In this document: positions 31,510-33,231 of the stretch, piece after piece | How positions within the stretch are numbered: the first letter of the stretch is position 1 | How the letters are laid out: each line of letters opens with the position of its first letter | Assembly: GCA_028875125.1 (NCBI GenBank) | Contig: JAPPGC010000097.1 | Span: 1 to 33,231, forward strand | Direction: 5' to 3' | Source: Bacteroidota bacterium | Lineage (GTDB): Bacteria; Bacteroidota; Rhodothermia; Rhodothermales; Bin80 | Length of the DNA: 33,231 bases | Made by a program: the position numbers and the translations under genes | Notes under the pieces: generated by a model | Database searches by the model: none | Told to the model about the DNA's origin: nothing | The model's input: the letters and a program-made list of their open reading frames with translations, nothing else

Positions 31510-33110
31510 CAGCCTTTGATGAATCGTACGTGCAGGCTGCGCGGGTTGTTGGCTTCAAAATGTGTCACCGTTCCCGTGGTTTTATCCGCCTCCATGCGGA
31601 TGACAGGTACAAACCAGGTCTCACCCACAAAGACATGGTCAACCGCCTTTGTAAAAGTAAGTTTTTTACCGCGAGGATCACTTGCGACCAGTACAGTATC
31701 ATGAGCATTAACTGAGTAGGATACGCCAAGCTCTTCGCTTGTGTAGCATCCTTCATACATAGACAGGCTCGTGTCCTCTGATTGGTAACGGCGTTCGGCA
31801 TTTAATCCCTGTGTGGATGCATTTGTGACTGAACCCGAAGAATCGCGTGTGAATGTGATAGTCAGATTGAGTGCTGGAATGCGGAGGGAGTCTACACCAA
31901 TTGGCTGAACAGGTACTGGTGGAGTGGGTGGCCAGTGAGTTGAAAGTGATTCCCCTCTGGCAATTATCTGCAGAACGGCTGCTTTCCCGAAGTCATAAAC
32001 TCCCGTGTAGTCGCTTAGTGGAGGCACATCGTCCGCAGTGACGGTAGGTGGATTTGGCGGGGACATGAATGCATCCAGGTAGTGCTCTGCAATGCGCCGT
32101 GCCATGGTTGGGGCGTTCATAATGGCTGAATTGCTAAGCACAATGGCGGTGAACTCATAATCGGGTATTCGCAGGATTACGGTCCGAAAACCAGCCCATC
32201 CGCCCGAATGCGAGATTGTTGTCAATCCCCTGTAAGTCCCTCTGACAAGCCCGAAGCCGTAGGAAATCTCAGATCCATCGTTTAGCTGTCCCTGCGAACT
32301 CATCATGGCATGTACCGCAGGGGATCCTATTTTCTGGTCTTCAAGGTTTTGTACCCATTTCAGGAGGTCCTCAGTCGTCGTGTGCAAAGAACTTGATCCG
32401 AGGGCCATGAGGCCGTTACCAATTCGTCGAGGTTTACCGAATTGCGAAGTGTAGCTGATTACGCGCCCGGGTATGATCTCTTCGTGATCGTCCTGAAAAT
32501 GCGTTCGTGTCATATCAAGCGGTGCAAATATTCTTTCCTCCGTGAAGGTTCGGAAGGATTGCCCGCTCAAACGCTCAATCAGCAATGCGAGGACAGTGTA
32601 ACCTGAATTGGAGTAACTGTATTGCGTTCCAGAGACAAAATTTAATGTGCGCTGGTTCTTGATAAAAGTGGTGATTTCGTTCATAGAGATCACATCCTCC
32701 ATGTTGCGTCCAGCCATCGCAAGCATTCCTGGCCAGTCTCGAAGCCCGCTGGTATGATAAAGGAGATGCCGAAGGGTGATTGTATGTCCAAAATCCGGCA
32801 ACTCCGGCATATGCGTTCGGACATCATCATCAAGTGCGATCCTTCCCTCATCAACGAGAAGGGCAATAGCAAATGCACAGAATTGCTTCGATACCGATGC
32901 AACATCGAAAACGCTGGTAGATGTGATTGGTATACGGTGCTCCAGGTTAGCCATGCCATATCCCTCGTGATGCAGGACTGCCCCACGGTAAAGCACGGCT
33001 ACTGCAGCCCCCGGACTTTTATCGGTATCCCAAGCCCTGAAAAGCTCATCTACCTGTGCGTAGGCTGGTGTCTGTACAACGAGAAACAGACAGATTAGTA
33101 CACGAATCAT
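31506..33110 (-). CDS. Exported serine hydrolase, beta-lactamase (class C/PBP4-like) family
   Basis: This 534-residue protein has a signal peptide (MIRVLICLFLVVQTPAYAQ) and a beta-lactamase-type catalytic domain of about 340 residues. All three motifs are present: SxxK at Ser72-Lys75 (DVASVSKQF), YxN at Tyr166-Asn168 (YSYSNSGY) and HxG at His301-Gly303 (TISHSGGWAG). LRHLLYHTSGLRDWPG (113-128) is also typical. The C-terminal part (about 360-534) is a lipocalin-like extension common in Bacteroidota members. These act as D-aminopeptidases, esterases or peptidases and are rarely true beta-lactamases. The ATG at 33110 is fixed by an in-frame stop at 33125-33123. An AGGAGG (plus 33133-33138) lies 22 nt upstream, too far to serve this start. 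Confidence 0.88.
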   Translation of the reverse strand: MIRVLICLFLVVQTPAYAQVDELFRAWDTDKSPGAAVAVLYRGAVLHHEGYGMANLEHRIPITSTSVFDVASVSKQFCAFAIALLVDEGRIALDDDVRTHMPELPDFGHTITLRHLLYHTSGLRDWPGMLAMAGRNMEDVISMNEITTFIKNQRTLNFVSGTQYSYSNSGYTVLALLIERLSGQSFRTFTEERIFAPLDMTRTHFQDDHEEIIPGRVISYTSQFGKPRRIGNGLMALGSSSLHTTTEDLLKWVQNLEDQKIGSPAVHAMMSSQGQLNDGSEISYGFGLVRGTYRGLTTISHSGGWAGFRTVILRIPDYEFTAIVLSNSAIMNAPTMARRIAEHYLDAFMSPPNPPTVTADDVPPLSDYTGVYDFGKAAVLQIIARGESLSTHWPPTPPVPVQPIGVDSLRIPALNLTITFTRDSSGSVTNASTQGLNAERRYQSEDTSLSMYEGCYTSEELGVSYSVNAHDTVLVASDPRGKKLTFTKAVDHVFVGETWFVPVIRMEADKTTGTVTHFEANNPRSLHVRFIKGC

Positions 33111-33231
33111 TGATTCAACTTTTTAAACCAAACCTCCTGAGTACGACTGGATGAGGCGTTAAAACCGACTAGGCTATCCCCCTGTATATTGTAAGGGGTG
33201 CAGTTTTTAGTGTGTCGTACTGTGATTAAGA

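Noticed and set aside
1..33231. CRISPR arrays, tRNA, rRNA, tmRNA or riboswitches
   Set aside because: No regular short repeats, and no cloverleaf or conserved RNA core that I could recognise in the gaps. Small RNAs cannot be excluded without a covariance search.

Overview
The window looks like a chromosomal segment from a Bacteroidota-like bacterium, most plausibly the Rhodothermota/Rhodothermales side of that group. The clues are several TonB C-terminal-domain proteins of the 'YPEIARKA-VEGRVIVQFIVDENG' type, a GPRDxxPP-type Ig-like lipoprotein, two adjacent MacB-type permeases, a DUF5989 gene, mostly weak Shine-Dalgarno sequences, and one TAnnTTTG-type promoter candidate. The assignment is inferred from gene content; there is no rRNA or marker gene to confirm it.

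Layout. 1-3590: a 53-aa DUF5989 membrane protein (minus), divergent from a tight operon of two FtsX/MacB-type ABC permeases and rpiA. 3648-9974: an area rich in TonB C-terminal domains (a two-domain lipoprotein, a decayed copy, a three-domain tandem-repeat protein and a classical proline-rich TonB) with a FAD-dependent oxidoreductase in the middle and long non-coding stretches between. 10069-16042: a minus-strand operon yidD - moaB-like - hypothetical - Ig-like lipoprotein - nnr. It is interrupted between the last two genes by a 1364-bp element that carries only tnpB. The element has 28-bp terminal inverted repeats and an 8-bp target duplication, and removing it restores a 9-nt gene spacing. 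16113-17390: hisI and a TPM-domain lipoprotein. 17724-30020: a polyketide/lipid locus with a discrete acyl carrier protein, an alpha/beta hydrolase and a 10.3-kb type I PKS. 30457-33110: a Tat-exported beta-propeller protein and a convergent beta-lactamase-family serine hydrolase.

The PKS is the main item. Read through, it is KS-AT-DH-cMT-(psiKR)-ER-KR-ACP followed by a second KS-AT, the first seven domains being in the order of fungal highly reducing PKSs. It is broken by a one-base frameshift in AT1, an in-frame TAA in DH and an in-frame TGA where the paralogous position has Trp. The second AT has lost its GQGSQ, GHSxG and AFH motifs and no ACP follows KS2. The locus is therefore either a young pseudogene, a mis-sequenced gene, or a once-working system in which the separate ACP and hydrolase served a terminal KS with a dead AT.

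Long gaps without genes, a decayed TonB paralogue, an element inserted in an operon and a lesioned PKS together suggest a genome undergoing gene loss, as in a host-associated or recently bottlenecked lineage. That is inference from one window.
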